A stretch of DNA of 47,562 nucleotides from Chloroflexota bacterium (GCA_009377635.1 WHTR01000012.1:1-47562); one strand, 5' to 3'. Shown: positions 7,813-16,442, counted from the stretch's first letter. Numbers and translations are program-made. Notes: generated by a model not told the origin, from the sequence alone.

Positions 7813-9071
7813 TCGGCAGCCTCCAGCAGTCGCCGCGCAGCAGCCCGCATCTCTTCGATAGGGATTGCCGCGAGACACGGGGGATTCTGAAGGTAGCCAC
7901 ACGGAGGAGAGACGAGGTCCCCACACGGGACGCAGGGCAATCCGGATTGCAGGGCCACGTGCCGATCTGGCTTCCCCCTCGGTCCGTAGACGCGAGGATC
8001 GGTCGGCCCGTAGATCCGCACCGTCGGCGTACCGACCGCGGCCGCGAGATGGAGCGGGCCGCTGTCGGCGCCCACGACGAGGTCCAGGCGACGGTAGAGA
8101 CCCGCGAGCGTGTCCCAGCCCATATCCGTAACAGCGGGTGGCGCGTTGCGGGCCAGCGTGCGTATCTCCACGACGAGATCCGCCTCAGCCGATCCGCCGG
8201 TGAGCACAACCGCTGCCCTTTCCGAAAGGAGGTCGGCAAGCATCGCCCATCGGCTGGGCGGCCACAGCTTCAGGAGCGCGCCGGCGCCGGGGTGGATCGC
8301 GACAGCAGGCCGACGAATCCCGAGATTGCCGCTGATCCACGCGTCGGCCTCGTCCAGGCCCGCCCGAGACGGTGTGAACCGGACGCTCGGCGCCGCACGC
8401 ACGTCCGGAGGAGCGCCGAGGGCGGACAGCAACGTGCGCACAGCTCGAACCGCGCTGTCGGTGGCGTGCTCGTCCGCACTCGGCTCGACGGACCGTGTGA
8501 GGAAAGGGGACGTCTCGGGTGTGGCGTGGCCCACACGGACCGGCACGCCTGCCACAGCCGCTGCCAATGCGCCCCACCAATGATCGGGGCGGAGGACGAG
8601 CGCCGCGCAGTACTTCTCCCGCCGAAGTCGGGCTGCGAACGCCAGGAGAGCAGTGTACGGCGCCAGCCGGCCTGACCGAGCGATGCGCGTGAACCCTGGG
8701 AACGGAAAAATGGCGAGCCGGACCGGTAGCCCCTTGAGTGCCGGCACGCTCCACGGTCCGACAGCCACGGTGATCTCGACCTCGGGAAGCGCCGCCAGGA
8801 GCAGCTCGATGGCCGGTCGCGAGAGGAGCACATCCCCGAGATGGTCCGGGCGGAGCACGATGATGCGCGGCGCCGAGCGGCACTGACTGGCGCCTCCGCC
8901 CAGGGCGGTCGTGGCAATTGCCCTCTTCGTGCGCGCGGGGCTCAAGAGAAGGCCGAGCGCCCGCAGAACCCAGCGCCGGGTCCGGTTACGCGATCCGATC
9001 GCTTCACCGGCCGCTCGCCGATTCGCAACCTCGCGCTCGTCGTCGGTCGTGCTGCCGTTGATGACGTCCAC
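7809..9071 (-). CDS. Glycosyltransferase family 9 (heptosyltransferase-like), paralogue 3
   Basis: A 420-aa GT9 enzyme and first gene of the minus-strand glycosyltransferase operon. Motifs: IIVLRPDHLGDVLLSRPAIELL (about residues 68-89), VAIHPGAGALLKLWP, and VVGADSGPLHLAAAVGTPTV followed by GPTDPRVYGPRG. The C-terminal loop has VPCGDLVSPPCGYLQNPPC. The start is uncertain: GTG at 9071 has AGGAG 12 nt upstream and a -10-like TATACT lies at 9132-9127; the open frame extends further upstream into the selA promoter region without support. With the two following paralogues it probably adds successive sugars to one cell-surface glycan. Confidence 0.85.
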   Translation of the reverse strand: MDVINGSTTDDEREVANRRAAGEAIGSRNRTRRWVLRALGLLLSPARTKRAIATTALGGGASQCRSAPRIIVLRPDHLGDVLLSRPAIELLLAALPEVEITVAVGPWSVPALKGLPVRLAIFPFPGFTRIARSGRLAPYTALLAFAARLRREKYCAALVLRPDHWWGALAAAVAGVPVRVGHATPETSPFLTRSVEPSADEHATDSAVRAVRTLLSALGAPPDVRAAPSVRFTPSRAGLDEADAWISGNLGIRRPAVAIHPGAGALLKLWPPSRWAMLADLLSERAAVVLTGGSAEADLVVEIRTLARNAPPAVTDMGWDTLAGLYRRLDLVVGADSGPLHLAAAVGTPTVRIYGPTDPRVYGPRGKPDRHVALQSGLPCVPCGDLVSPPCGYLQNPPCLAAIPIEEMRAAARRLLEAAE

Positions 9072-9104
9072 AGTTGAGACGGACTCCTGAATACGCCGCC
9101 TACT

Positions 9105-9134
9105 TTGAATGACGTATCCAAACAAGAGTATAGG
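9105..9134 (+). promoter_or_regulatory. Promoter of selA
   Basis: TTGAAT (9105-9110), an 18-nt spacer and TATAGG (9129-9134), 72 bp before the selA ATG. On the opposite strand TATACT overlaps this -10, so the two divergent promoters may overlap. Confidence 0.5.
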
Positions 9135-9205
9135 AGACCATCTTGCCGGTGGTCCGGTCGCCCTCGTAGAATCGAGCCGGCGGGTTGTTGGAGCTGGCGG
9201 CGGCA

Positions 9206-10597
9206 ATGGAGACGCGATCGGACAAACGGGAGGCCTCGCTGCTGCGATCGCTTCCCAGTATTGACCGACTCCTCCAAACGGAGGCGGTCCAGCTCCTCCT
9301 GGCAACGTACCCCCATGATCTCGTCGTCGAAGGTCTTCGGGGTTCGCTGGACTCCGCGCGCGAGGGGATTCGCCACGGTGAAGACCCTCCTTCGCCGCCC
9401 GCGCTCGTTGCCGATGCTCGAGGCCGGATCGGCGCCGCCATTCAGCCGACGCTGCGCCCCGTCATCAACGCTACGGGTGTCATCCTCCACACCAATCTCG
9501 GACGTGCGCCGCTCAGCGATGCCACGATCGCGGCGATGGAGGCGGTGGCTCGCGGGTACAGCTCCCTGGAGTACGACCTCGACGCCGGGGGGCGTGGGTC
9601 CAGACATGAGCACGTGGCCGCACTGCTCCGGCGCACAACAGGCGCGGAGGCAGGACTGGTCGTCAACAACAACGCCAGCGGCATCCTTCTTGCGCTGGCG
9701 GCCCTGGCGACCGGCAAGGAAGTCGTCATCTCGCGAGGGCAGCTCGTGGAGATCGGTGGCGGGTTCCGCATTCCCGACGTTCTCCGGCAGAGCGGGGCGA
9801 AGCTCGTCGAAGTCGGGACAACCAACCGAACATACGGGGAGGACTACGCCGCAGCCATCGGGGACGAGACAGCCCTGCTGCTCCGCGTCCACGCCAGCAA
9901 CTTCCGGGTGCTCGGGTTCACCCATTCCGCATCGATCGAGGACCTGGTGCACCTCGCCAAGAGCCGCGGTCTCCGCGTGGTCGACGACCTCGGGAGCGGG
10001 AGCCTGCTCCCCACCGAGGAATATGGGCTGGCCCACGAGCCGATGGTTCAGGAAAGCGTGCGCGTCGGGGCGGACGTCGTGGCATTCAGCGGCGACAAGC
10101 TCCTGGGCGGACCCCAGTCGGGGATTCTCGTCGGGCGAGCCGACGTCATCGAGCGCCTCCGCCGCCACCCCCTGACTCGCGCTGTCCGCCCGGACAAGGC
10201 CACGCTGGCCGGCCTTCGCGCGACGCTGCTCCATTATGTGGAGGGCGCTGCCGAGCGCGAGGTGCCAGTCTGGCGGATGATCGCGACACCGACGGTCGAC
10301 CTCGACCGCCGAGCGCGCTCGATCGTCGAGGCTCTTGGGTCGCCGAACCTGGACGCAGTCCATACAGAATCGGCAGTTGGGGGTGGCTCCACCCCCGGCG
10401 AGACATTGCCCAGCCGCGCCGTCGCCATCTCCTCGACCGGTGAGGGGGCCCAGGCGCTCGCAACGCGTCTGCGGCGCTGGAGCATGCCGATCATCGCGCG
10501 CGTGGCGGACGACCGCGTCCTGTTGGACCTGCGGACCGTGTCGCCGAGTGAGGATGGCGAGATCGTCAGCGCCCTACGAACGACCTGCGTCGTCTGA
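9206..10597 (+). CDS. selA: L-seryl-tRNA(Sec) selenium transferase
   Basis: Converts Ser-tRNA(Sec) to Sec-tRNA(Sec) using selenophosphate, with PLP as cofactor. The 463-aa protein matches the family length. Seen motifs: NATGVILHTNLGRAPLS, YSSLEYDLDAGGRGSRHEH, VVNNNASGILLALAAL, SRGQLVEIGGGFRIPDVLRQ, EVGTTNRT, DDLGSGSLLP and FSGDKLLGGPQ, whose Lys298 should hold PLP. Start: ATG at 9206 with GGAG 12 nt upstream; TTG at 9185/9188 are alternatives. It converges on ispE with 12 bp between the stops. selB, selC, selD and any selenoprotein must lie outside the window. Confidence 0.95.
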   Translation: METRSDKREASLLRSLPSIDRLLQTEAVQLLLATYPHDLVVEGLRGSLDSAREGIRHGEDPPSPPALVADARGRIGAAIQPTLRPVINATGVILHTNLGRAPLSDATIAAMEAVARGYSSLEYDLDAGGRGSRHEHVAALLRRTTGAEAGLVVNNNASGILLALAALATGKEVVISRGQLVEIGGGFRIPDVLRQSGAKLVEVGTTNRTYGEDYAAAIGDETALLLRVHASNFRVLGFTHSASIEDLVHLAKSRGLRVVDDLGSGSLLPTEEYGLAHEPMVQESVRVGADVVAFSGDKLLGGPQSGILVGRADVIERLRRHPLTRAVRPDKATLAGLRATLLHYVEGAAEREVPVWRMIATPTVDLDRRARSIVEALGSPNLDAVHTESAVGGGSTPGETLPSRAVAISSTGEGAQALATRLRRWSMPIIARVADDRVLLDLRTVSPSEDGEIVSALRTTCVV

Positions 10598-10609
10598 GCA
10601 TGTCCACGG

Positions 10610-11560
10610 TTACGCCCGAGGCTCATGCGCCGGCACGAACCGGTAGGTCGCCGCTGGCAGTCCGATGGTTCGCAGCGCCGCGCCGCCGACGATCGCCTCT
10701 TGCTCACCCGCGTACAGACCAAAAACCGACGGCCCGGCTCCCGAGACCGAAACGGCAGCGACGTGCGTCGCTGCGAGTGCCGACAGGGCTCGCCGGACGC
10801 GGCTCCACCGCGCCATTGCCAGGCGGGTAAACGCGGAGCGGACAAGGCTGAGATCGACCGTCCCCTCTCGGATTGCAGCGGCCTGGCGCTCCGTCGCCGA
10901 GCCATCCGTGAAGTCGGCCGGCGCCAGCCGGCCGTACATCTCTGCCGTCTTCGCGGCACTCGGGGAACGGAGGGGTACCAGAACCACCCAGTGCGACGGC
11001 GCATCCGGAAGCGGATCGAGGATGCGCCCCGATCCGGTCGCGAGAGCAGTTCCGCCACGTAAGGTGAACGGCACGTCCGCGCCAAGCTCGCTTCCGATCT
11101 GGGCCAGCGCCTCCTGACTCAGGCCGAGCTGCCACAGCTCATCCAGTGCCCGAAGGGTAGCCGCGGCGTCCGCACTCCCGCCGGCGAGGCCCGCCGCGAC
11201 GGGGATTCGCTTCTCGCAGAGGACGGCGCACCCGGCACGCGCGCCGGTCCGTTCTTGAAGAAGGCGGGCGGCCCGAAGGATCAGGTTGTCCGGCGAGACC
11301 CGCATACCACGACACCGAAGCGTCAGGTCCTTGGCCGGCGTGAACCAGAGGCGGTCGGCCAGGCTGACCGTCTGCATCACGGTCGCGACCCGGTGCAGAC
11401 CGTCGTCTCCACGACCCAAAACCTCCAGGCAGAGATTGATCTTCGCGTAGGCGTCGACGGACAGCGTCCCGGAGGCGCCTCGGCGAGCTGGCACGGCCAG
11501 TCGCTGGGCGACACCAGAATCGACGGGCCCCATGATCCTACCGTTTGCCTGTCCTGCCAT
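10610..11560 (-). CDS. ispE: 4-diphosphocytidyl-2-C-methyl-D-erythritol kinase
   Basis: ATP-dependent GHMP-family kinase of the MEP isoprenoid pathway. The 316-aa product has AYAKINLCLEV near the N-terminus, the GHMP motif VAAGLAGGSADAAATLRAL (phosphate loop) and the C-terminal SVSGAGPSVFGLY. Start ATG at 11560 shares one base with the rsmA stop (TGATG) and has GGAGG 7 nt upstream, so translation is coupled to rsmA. The rsmA-ispE order is a common bacterial arrangement. Confidence 0.93.
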   Translation of the reverse strand: MAGQANGRIMGPVDSGVAQRLAVPARRGASGTLSVDAYAKINLCLEVLGRGDDGLHRVATVMQTVSLADRLWFTPAKDLTLRCRGMRVSPDNLILRAARLLQERTGARAGCAVLCEKRIPVAAGLAGGSADAAATLRALDELWQLGLSQEALAQIGSELGADVPFTLRGGTALATGSGRILDPLPDAPSHWVVLVPLRSPSAAKTAEMYGRLAPADFTDGSATERQAAAIREGTVDLSLVRSAFTRLAMARWSRVRRALSALAATHVAAVSVSGAGPSVFGLYAGEQEAIVGGAALRTIGLPAATYRFVPAHEPRA

Positions 11561-12435
11561 CAGCCAGCCTCCGTGCCGCCGCCATCTTCTGTCCCCACCC
11601 TTACGCCCCGGTCCTCCATCTCGCGATACAGGCGCTCCCACTCCTCGAGCGACATGTGGCCGGGGCGGCGCGTGGAATCGATGCCAACCTTGGCGGCGGC
11701 TGCCTGAACCGTCGACCTTTCTGCGCCAAGCCCCTGGCTCAAGGAATTATGGAGCTGCTTCCGGGGCTGCGCGAAACCGGCACGAAGAAATGCGAGGAAG
11801 TGCTCGAGCGAGCCCACCCGCACACGTGGCTCCGGCAGCAGGTCCAGACGGAGGATCGCCGACCGCACCTTGGGCGCCGGGGCAAAGGATCCCGGCGCCA
11901 CGCGCCGCAGGATCCGCGCATCGACCATGGTCCCGAGGGCCGCCCCAAGATAGGTCATGTCGCCCGGACGGGCCACGACCCTGGCGGCAACTTCCCACTG
12001 GAGCATCACCACGATCCGACCGGGGCGCAGCGCGCCGAAGACCAGCTTGAACAGGATCGGCGAAGCGATGTGGTAGGGAAGACTTGCCACGACGGAGTAC
12101 GGCTCGGTGACCACGTTCGATAGATCGACGCTGAGGACATCGCCGTGGACAACCCGCAGATTGGGTGGTGAGCCGAGGATCCCCGGGAGGGCATCCGCCA
12201 ACGATCGGTCCACCTCGATGCACACCGCAGAACCGGCGGTCGACACGAGGCGCTGGGTGAGGATGCCGAGCCCGGGCCCGATCTCCAGGACAACATCCGT
12301 CGGGCCAATGTCGGCAGCTCGCACCATCGCGTCCGCTACCGACGGGTCGGAAAGAAACGACTGCGAGAGGCGCCGATCGGGCCGACGGTTCAACTCACGG
12401 AGCACAGCGAGGGGATGGCGTGACCTGGGCTTCAC
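11560..12435 (-). CDS. rsmA: 16S rRNA (A1518/A1519-N6) dimethyltransferase
   Basis: KsgA/RsmA dimethylates the two adjacent adenines in the 3'-terminal hairpin of 16S rRNA using SAM. Motifs: LSQSFLSDPSVADAMV, EIGPGLGILTQRL (SAM site), IEVDRSLADAL and ASLPYHIASPIL; the catalytic NLPY motif has Ser for Asn, a change that the N6-adenine methyltransferase class tolerates. C-terminal helical domain FAQPRKQLHNSL is present. GTG at 12435 is the chosen start; the frame stays open to 12504, but that extension is encoded by palindromic repeat copy 3 and should not be real coding sequence. First gene of rsmA-ispE. Confidence 0.9.
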   Translation of the reverse strand: MKPRSRHPLAVLRELNRRPDRRLSQSFLSDPSVADAMVRAADIGPTDVVLEIGPGLGILTQRLVSTAGSAVCIEVDRSLADALPGILGSPPNLRVVHGDVLSVDLSNVVTEPYSVVASLPYHIASPILFKLVFGALRPGRIVVMLQWEVAARVVARPGDMTYLGAALGTMVDARILRRVAPGSFAPAPKVRSAILRLDLLPEPRVRVGSLEHFLAFLRAGFAQPRKQLHNSLSQGLGAERSTVQAAAAKVGIDSTRRPGHMSLEEWERLYREMEDRGVRVGTEDGGGTEAG

Positions 12436-12471
12436 TCGCGGTTCCGCCGCGCCTGGGAGGAGCGCGATCGC

Positions 12472-12546
12472 TTTTCTCAATCCACCGTGAGACCCGCATT
12501 CCATTAGGCACCCTACTGTGCGGGTTTCACCGTGGATTCCGTTTAG
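12472..12546 (+). repeat. Palindromic intergenic repeat, copy 3
   Basis: Arms AATCCACCGTGAGACCCGCA and CGGGTTTCACCGTGGATTCC enclose about 20 bp. It lies between the 5' end of rsmA and the 3' end of the SRP RNA gene and creates a false N-terminal extension of rsmA. Confidence 0.8.
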
Positions 12547-12563
12547 CGTCTCCGACGGGGCAC

Positions 12564-12845
12564 AAAAAGACGGCCGTACACCAATCGTCGATCGGGGCGC
12601 TCCCCGCGCTTCCCCGGCTGGCCAGCTCCGGCCCGGCTCCCCTGCGGCACCCAGCGAGCACCATTTACCGTTGCTTCCTCCCGGACCTGGCGGGGTTCAC
12701 AGGTCACTGCCGCGCAGGACCGAACCATCAACGCCGCCTTGCTGGGAGCGGACCGGACAACGCCCGACCTCGGACCGGAATTCAGCCCCGCTCTAGCGGA
12801 TTGCGGGTACAGGGCACCGCTAGCTCCCCGCCTAGCACGGCCGTC
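12564..12845 (-). ncRNA. ffs: Signal recognition particle RNA, long form with Alu region
   Basis: Read on the minus strand, the gene contains the invariant SRP domain IV: GTGACCTGTGAACC, CCGCCAGGTCCGGGAGGAAG and the tail CAACGGTAA. The 5' half has GCTAGGCGGGGAGCTAGCGG, GTGCCCTGTACCCGC and AATCCGCTAGAGCGGG, typical of the Alu-containing long bacterial form. The ends pair (GACGGCCGTGC with GTACGGCCGTC), followed by TTTTT as terminator. A -10 TAGAAT (12855-12850) places the transcription start at the 5' G near 12845. The RNA binds Ffh for co-translational membrane targeting. Length is about 280 nt. Confidence 0.92.
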
Positions 12846-12932
12846 GTTCATTCTAACCCCTGATGGGTGCGGTATGCAGAGGAGGCTCACTCTTGCGCGG
12901 TGCCTCAGCGGGACAGACAGCGCCACGCGGCA

Positions 12933-13697
12933 TCAACGCTCTGGAAGCAAGGTCAACGGGACTCGGATCTCGTCTCTCGGCAATCCGTCGCGGGGACTGG
13001 GCCAGTAGACCCGCAGCGTGGCATTCCGCTCAGATGGCGAAGGAGGGAAAGCCACTGCGACCTGGAATAGGCCGTGCTGCCCGACGTCCGGGCTCTGCGC
13101 TGTGGCGATACCCTGCCCCAGCTCGGCGCCGTCGGCTGCCAGAACCTCGACGAGCACGGTTGATTCAAATGTAGCGGCCGTGCCCTCGACGGCGACGGGC
13201 GCCCGCACGGCCGAGCCGGGCTCCGGGGATATTAGCCGAATGCCGAGTGCGTCCGACCAGACGCCGTCCGGAAGCCGCAACGTCTGTCCCACGCGGAGGT
13301 GCGCGTCCGGTGGCAACCCGTTGATCCGGGCGAGATCCGCGGGGGGCAGTGCGAACCGGCGCGCTAGGCCGAAGAGCGTGTCTCCGGCCTGGACGAGATA
13401 GGTCGGCTGGTCCGCCACGGGCGGAGAGGGCGATGGACTCATCGTGGCGGCGGCCTCCGGCGTCGATGTCCCGGTGGCGGTTGGAGACGCTTCGATGACT
13501 GGGGAGGTCGAGGGCGAAGGCTCCGCCTGGACGCTGGGCGTGCCCACCTGGACCGGTACGGGTGACGGAACTGTTGGTTCGACGGCGGTACAGCCCTGAG
13601 ACAGAAGGGCCGCGGCCAACGCAAGGGCGACGAGGCGGAGGGCCGTCAGCACCCGAGTGCCGACCTGGTGCACAGGTACGCTCTGGGCGCCACGCAT
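12933..13697 (-). CDS. LysM-domain lipoprotein with C-terminal immunoglobulin-like (Gmad2-type) domain
   Basis: A 254-aa exported lipoprotein. The signal peptide (about 1-36) ends in a lipobox LLSQGC; a Pro/Ser/Thr-rich linker follows (about 40-95), then a LysM module (TYLVQAGDTLFGLARRFALP ... LRVGQTLRLP, about 98-143) that binds peptidoglycan or related glycans. The C-terminal domain (about 153-250, ISPEPGSAVRAPVAVEG ... TLRVYWPSPRDG) looks like the Gmad2 Ig fold of spore-germination-type proteins. AAGGAG lies 8 nt before the ATG. Monocistronic, upstream of the SRP RNA gene. Probably anchored on the outer face of the membrane and bound to the wall. Confidence 0.82.
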   Translation of the reverse strand: MRGAQSVPVHQVGTRVLTALRLVALALAAALLSQGCTAVEPTVPSPVPVQVGTPSVQAEPSPSTSPVIEASPTATGTSTPEAAATMSPSPSPPVADQPTYLVQAGDTLFGLARRFALPPADLARINGLPPDAHLRVGQTLRLPDGVWSDALGIRLISPEPGSAVRAPVAVEGTAATFESTVLVEVLAADGAELGQGIATAQSPDVGQHGLFQVAVAFPPSPSERNATLRVYWPSPRDGLPRDEIRVPLTLLPER

Positions 13698-13932
13698 CGA
13701 TCACACTCCTTGGGCCGTCCGCAGCGTAAGCGTAGCACATGCAGGTAACGCACCGGCCGAGATCGAACGAGCATGCTTCACGACAATTCTGCCGGCCGCC
13801 CTGGCACGCCGAGCCGTGGCGCCCGCCGTTCGCGGGTACGAGGATGCGGGTGTGATAAGCTGGAGGAGGTGAACGGCCTTCCCACAGTGCGCTTGTGACT
13901 TGACCAGATGACTCAGCGAGGGGGAGGTTGGA

Positions 13933-15864
13933 ATGTTCGGTCCCATTGGGCTCCGACTCCTGCGGTCGATCGTGTTACTCGCGTTCGTCTCATTCCTCGC
14001 CTACTGGTTCCTCAGATCCGGCCCCAACGAGCCGCTGGCCACCATGGTCGATTCCACCGCACGTGTTTCACGTGAAGACGTAACCCATCTCCGTTCGGCG
14101 TACGGGCTCGACTTGCCGATACCTATGGGGTACTTCCCGTGGGCGATGCGGGTCGTGCAAGGCGACCTTGGGCAGATCGTGACCACCGAAGGAGGCAACA
14201 CCGGGCAAAGGTTCGGCCTGCAGCTTGATCCCGGGCCACCGACGCCCGCACGTCGGGCGGCACCGACTCCCACACGTGGGGCGACACCTGGTGATGGCGA
14301 GCCGCGTGTCACACCAATTGCCGAATTCCTGGCGCCGCGAGCGGCGAACACTCTCGTCCTGGTTTTCGCTGCCTTGCTCTACGGCGTCGTCGCCGTCGTC
14401 GCATTTCGCGTGCTCTCCGTCGGGGGCCGAATTGCTAGCATTTCGCGAGTCGGCGATGCGCTCAGCATCGTGGGCGCGTCCTCCGTGCCCTTCGTGCTGG
14501 GGTTGCTTCTCGTACTACTGTTCAGTATTAGGCTCCACGTGCTGCCTCCCGGCGGAATCGGTTCCGCCGAGACGCCACCGGGGCTCCTGAACCAGCTTGG
14601 TGACCGGGCGCTCTTCCTCGTGATGCCAGCCGTCGTGCTCGCCTTCACCGAGCTGACCATGCTCGTCCGCTTCGCGCACTTCCGGCGGGCTCTTGCGTCG
14701 TCCTGGGACGGACCCGACAACGATCTCGAGCCGCACGTCGGTCTGATTCGATCTGCCCTCCTCGACGCAGTCCGGTATCTCGTGGACATTCTGGGGTCAG
14801 GGATCGGCAAGATTCTGGCCGCGACGGTGATCGTAGAAGCTGTCTTCAGCTATCCGGGGCTCGGCAAGCTCCTGTACGACGCGCTGACGCAGAACAGCTT
14901 CGTGGTTGCGGTGGCAATCGTCTTGCTACTCGTCGTCATCGCACTCGGAGCGGGGATCGTCGCGGCGGTCGCTGATTGGCTGGTCCGGCCATGGACCCCC
15001 GCTTCGGCGCGAGCACCTGGATACGATCTCGGTGCCCCGCGAGAGCCGCAGGCGGACGCTGCCTCGACCGCGCCCGGCGGAGCAACGGGCTATCCCGCAG
15101 CTCCTCCGGCGCGGCCCGCGACCGTCGGACGAGTGTTCGCGGCGATCGGCCTGACGTTTGTCGTGCTCCTGATCGGGTTCGCGTTCCTGGGCCCCGCCCT
15201 TTCACCGTACGATCCCGACCGTGAGAACCTCCGCGAGCGATTCACGCGACCAAGCCTCGCATCGACGGTAGATGGTGCAGGACGGACCATCATGGCCCAC
15301 CCCCTCGGGACCGACGATCTGGGACGAGACACGATGACGCGCATGATGCACGGAGCTCGGGTTTCACTGGCAATCGGACTGGTGGTCGCCATCGTTGGGT
15401 TCACGCTCTCGCAAGCCATTGGGATCGCGCTTGCCGCCATTCCGTGGGGGGCGGAGGCGGTGCGATGGCCGCAGGATCTGCAGCGTGCGCTGCCGGATCT
15501 GGCGATCCTGATGTTCGTGGTGAAGGCCGTCGGCCCGGGCCTTTCAGTCTGGCTGGCGCTCGCAGGGCTCATGTTCCTGGCGATCGAACGGATCCCGCGT
15601 GGGGTCAGGCGCGGAACGACCACCGCGCTGGTCGTGCTGGCGAGCCTTCATGCGGTGTGGGCGATACGGGCGGAGGCGGCGTTGTCGTATCTCGGGCTCG
15701 GCCTTCAGCTACCGATGCCGAGTCTCGGAAGCATGCTCATACAGGCGCAGCAGTATTACTTCAGTGCGCCCTGGCTGTTCCTTTCCCCGGCGCTCGTGCT
15801 GTTCATCGTGCTGCTCTCCTTCCACCTCGTGGCGGACGGACTGCGTCGGTCCACCACCCCGTGA
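13933..15864 (+). CDS. Fused DppB-DppC-like ABC transporter permease, degenerate coupling loops
   Basis: A 643-aa membrane protein joining two oligopeptide-permease halves. Half 1 (about 1-360) starts like DppB (LLRSIVLLAFVSFLAYWFL ... YGLDLPIP ... VVQGDLGQ) and ends with ATVIVEAVFSYPGLGKLLYD. After a Pro/Ala linker (about 355-395), half 2 has the DppC hallmark HPLGTDDLGRDTMTRMMHG and ends with EAALSYLGLGLQLPMPSLGS. In half 2 the region that normally carries the cytoplasmic EAA loop contacting the ATPase is missing, and in half 1 it is unrecognisable. GGGGGAGG lies 6 nt before the ATG. No ATPase gene is adjacent; a peptide-type binding protein lies at 24.7 kb. Transport function is therefore doubtful. 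Confidence 0.8.
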   Translation: MFGPIGLRLLRSIVLLAFVSFLAYWFLRSGPNEPLATMVDSTARVSREDVTHLRSAYGLDLPIPMGYFPWAMRVVQGDLGQIVTTEGGNTGQRFGLQLDPGPPTPARRAAPTPTRGATPGDGEPRVTPIAEFLAPRAANTLVLVFAALLYGVVAVVAFRVLSVGGRIASISRVGDALSIVGASSVPFVLGLLLVLLFSIRLHVLPPGGIGSAETPPGLLNQLGDRALFLVMPAVVLAFTELTMLVRFAHFRRALASSWDGPDNDLEPHVGLIRSALLDAVRYLVDILGSGIGKILAATVIVEAVFSYPGLGKLLYDALTQNSFVVAVAIVLLLVVIALGAGIVAAVADWLVRPWTPASARAPGYDLGAPREPQADAASTAPGGATGYPAAPPARPATVGRVFAAIGLTFVVLLIGFAFLGPALSPYDPDRENLRERFTRPSLASTVDGAGRTIMAHPLGTDDLGRDTMTRMMHGARVSLAIGLVVAIVGFTLSQAIGIALAAIPWGAEAVRWPQDLQRALPDLAILMFVVKAVGPGLSVWLALAGLMFLAIERIPRGVRRGTTTALVVLASLHAVWAIRAEAALSYLGLGLQLPMPSLGSMLIQAQQYYFSAPWLFLSPALVLFIVLLSFHLVADGLRRSTTP

Positions 15865-16062
15865 GGCCAATCGACCGGCAGCGTCGTCAAGCCGATGACG
15901 GAAGCGCCGCCCGCTCGCCCTCGACGAACAGCGCGACCGCGTCTTGCGCCGTCATCCCGTGTCGCGAATGGATATGCAAGACACCCAACTGGTGTCCAAG
16001 TTAGGCACGAAATCGTCTTTCGAGACCGTCTACCGTCCGCCAAGATTCGCGCTTTTCCGTCG
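15865..16062. other. Gene-free stretch with decayed coding traces
   Basis: No intact gene. On the minus strand one frame reads through about 37 codons and ends HGMTAQDAVALFVEGERAA plus a few residues to a stop at the permease side, which looks like the tail of a lost gene of unknown family. A small palindrome GACACC-CAACT-GGTGTC lies near 15980. Confidence 0.35.
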
Positions 16063-16084
16063 CCGTTGCTACAGGCGTTGCTAC
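16063..16084. repeat. 22-bp direct repeat, left copy
   Basis: Begins CCGTTGCTACAG and ends GCGTTGCTAC; it is itself a near-tandem of GTTGCTACA. It matches the copy at 16967-16988 with one mismatch in the same orientation and bounds the protease cassette. Confidence 0.75.
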
Positions 16085-16103
16085 GCGAAAAGAGGGGCCA
16101 CGC

Positions 16104-16442
16104 CTACGGCTGGACGCGAACCTGGCGGCCATGATCGAGTATGAGCGTGAAGCGATCTGTGACCCCGCGACCGATCACTGGCTCGTCGCCAATTTCGATG
16201 ATCTCGACGCGGAAAACACCGAGACCACCCACCCGGACACGGCCTCGATACACAGGCGTCTTAACTTCCGATCCGTCCGCGAATACACAGTTGAAATTGG
16301 CCACGGGACGACCACCTTGTAGCAAATCGGTGGGCAGAGCCAGGTCCCCGTCGAAGCCGGTATCGATGAATGCCTCGACGGACTCGCTACGCGATCCAAG
16401 GTCCAGCACCAGCGGAAGATATGGAAACCGGTCGCTAATCAT
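16104..16442 (-). CDS. Clan AA (retropepsin-like) aspartic protease
   Basis: A 112-aa single-domain protein. VEAFIDTGFDGDLALP (about residues 22-37) contains the D-T-G catalytic triad of clan AA proteases on the expected strand, and VIEIGDEPVIGRGVTDRF has the paired hydrophobic-hydrophobic-Gly element. As in retropepsins, one such domain would need to dimerise to make an active site. It has no signal peptide, so it should act in the cytosol. Start ATG at 16442 lies 9 nt after the stop of the upstream small gene, with a weak SD, suggesting coupled translation. The substrate is unknown; bacterial members are often linked to small partner genes. Confidence 0.78.
   Translation of the reverse strand: MISDRFPYLPLVLDLGSRSESVEAFIDTGFDGDLALPTDLLQGGRPVANFNCVFADGSEVKTPVYRGRVRVGGLGVFRVEIIEIGDEPVIGRGVTDRFTLILDHGRQVRVQP

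Noticed and set aside
8942-10363. Open frame of about 470 codons antisense to selA
   Set aside because: selA carries all family motifs; the antisense product has none.
12435-12504. N-terminal extension of RsmA (starting MECGSHGG)
   Set aside because: The extension is encoded by palindromic repeat copy 3, so the start was placed at GTG 12435.
13853-13890. Possible 9-codon leader peptide after GGAGGA (VNGLPTVRL)
   Set aside because: No regulatory codon run or terminator follows it; too little to support.
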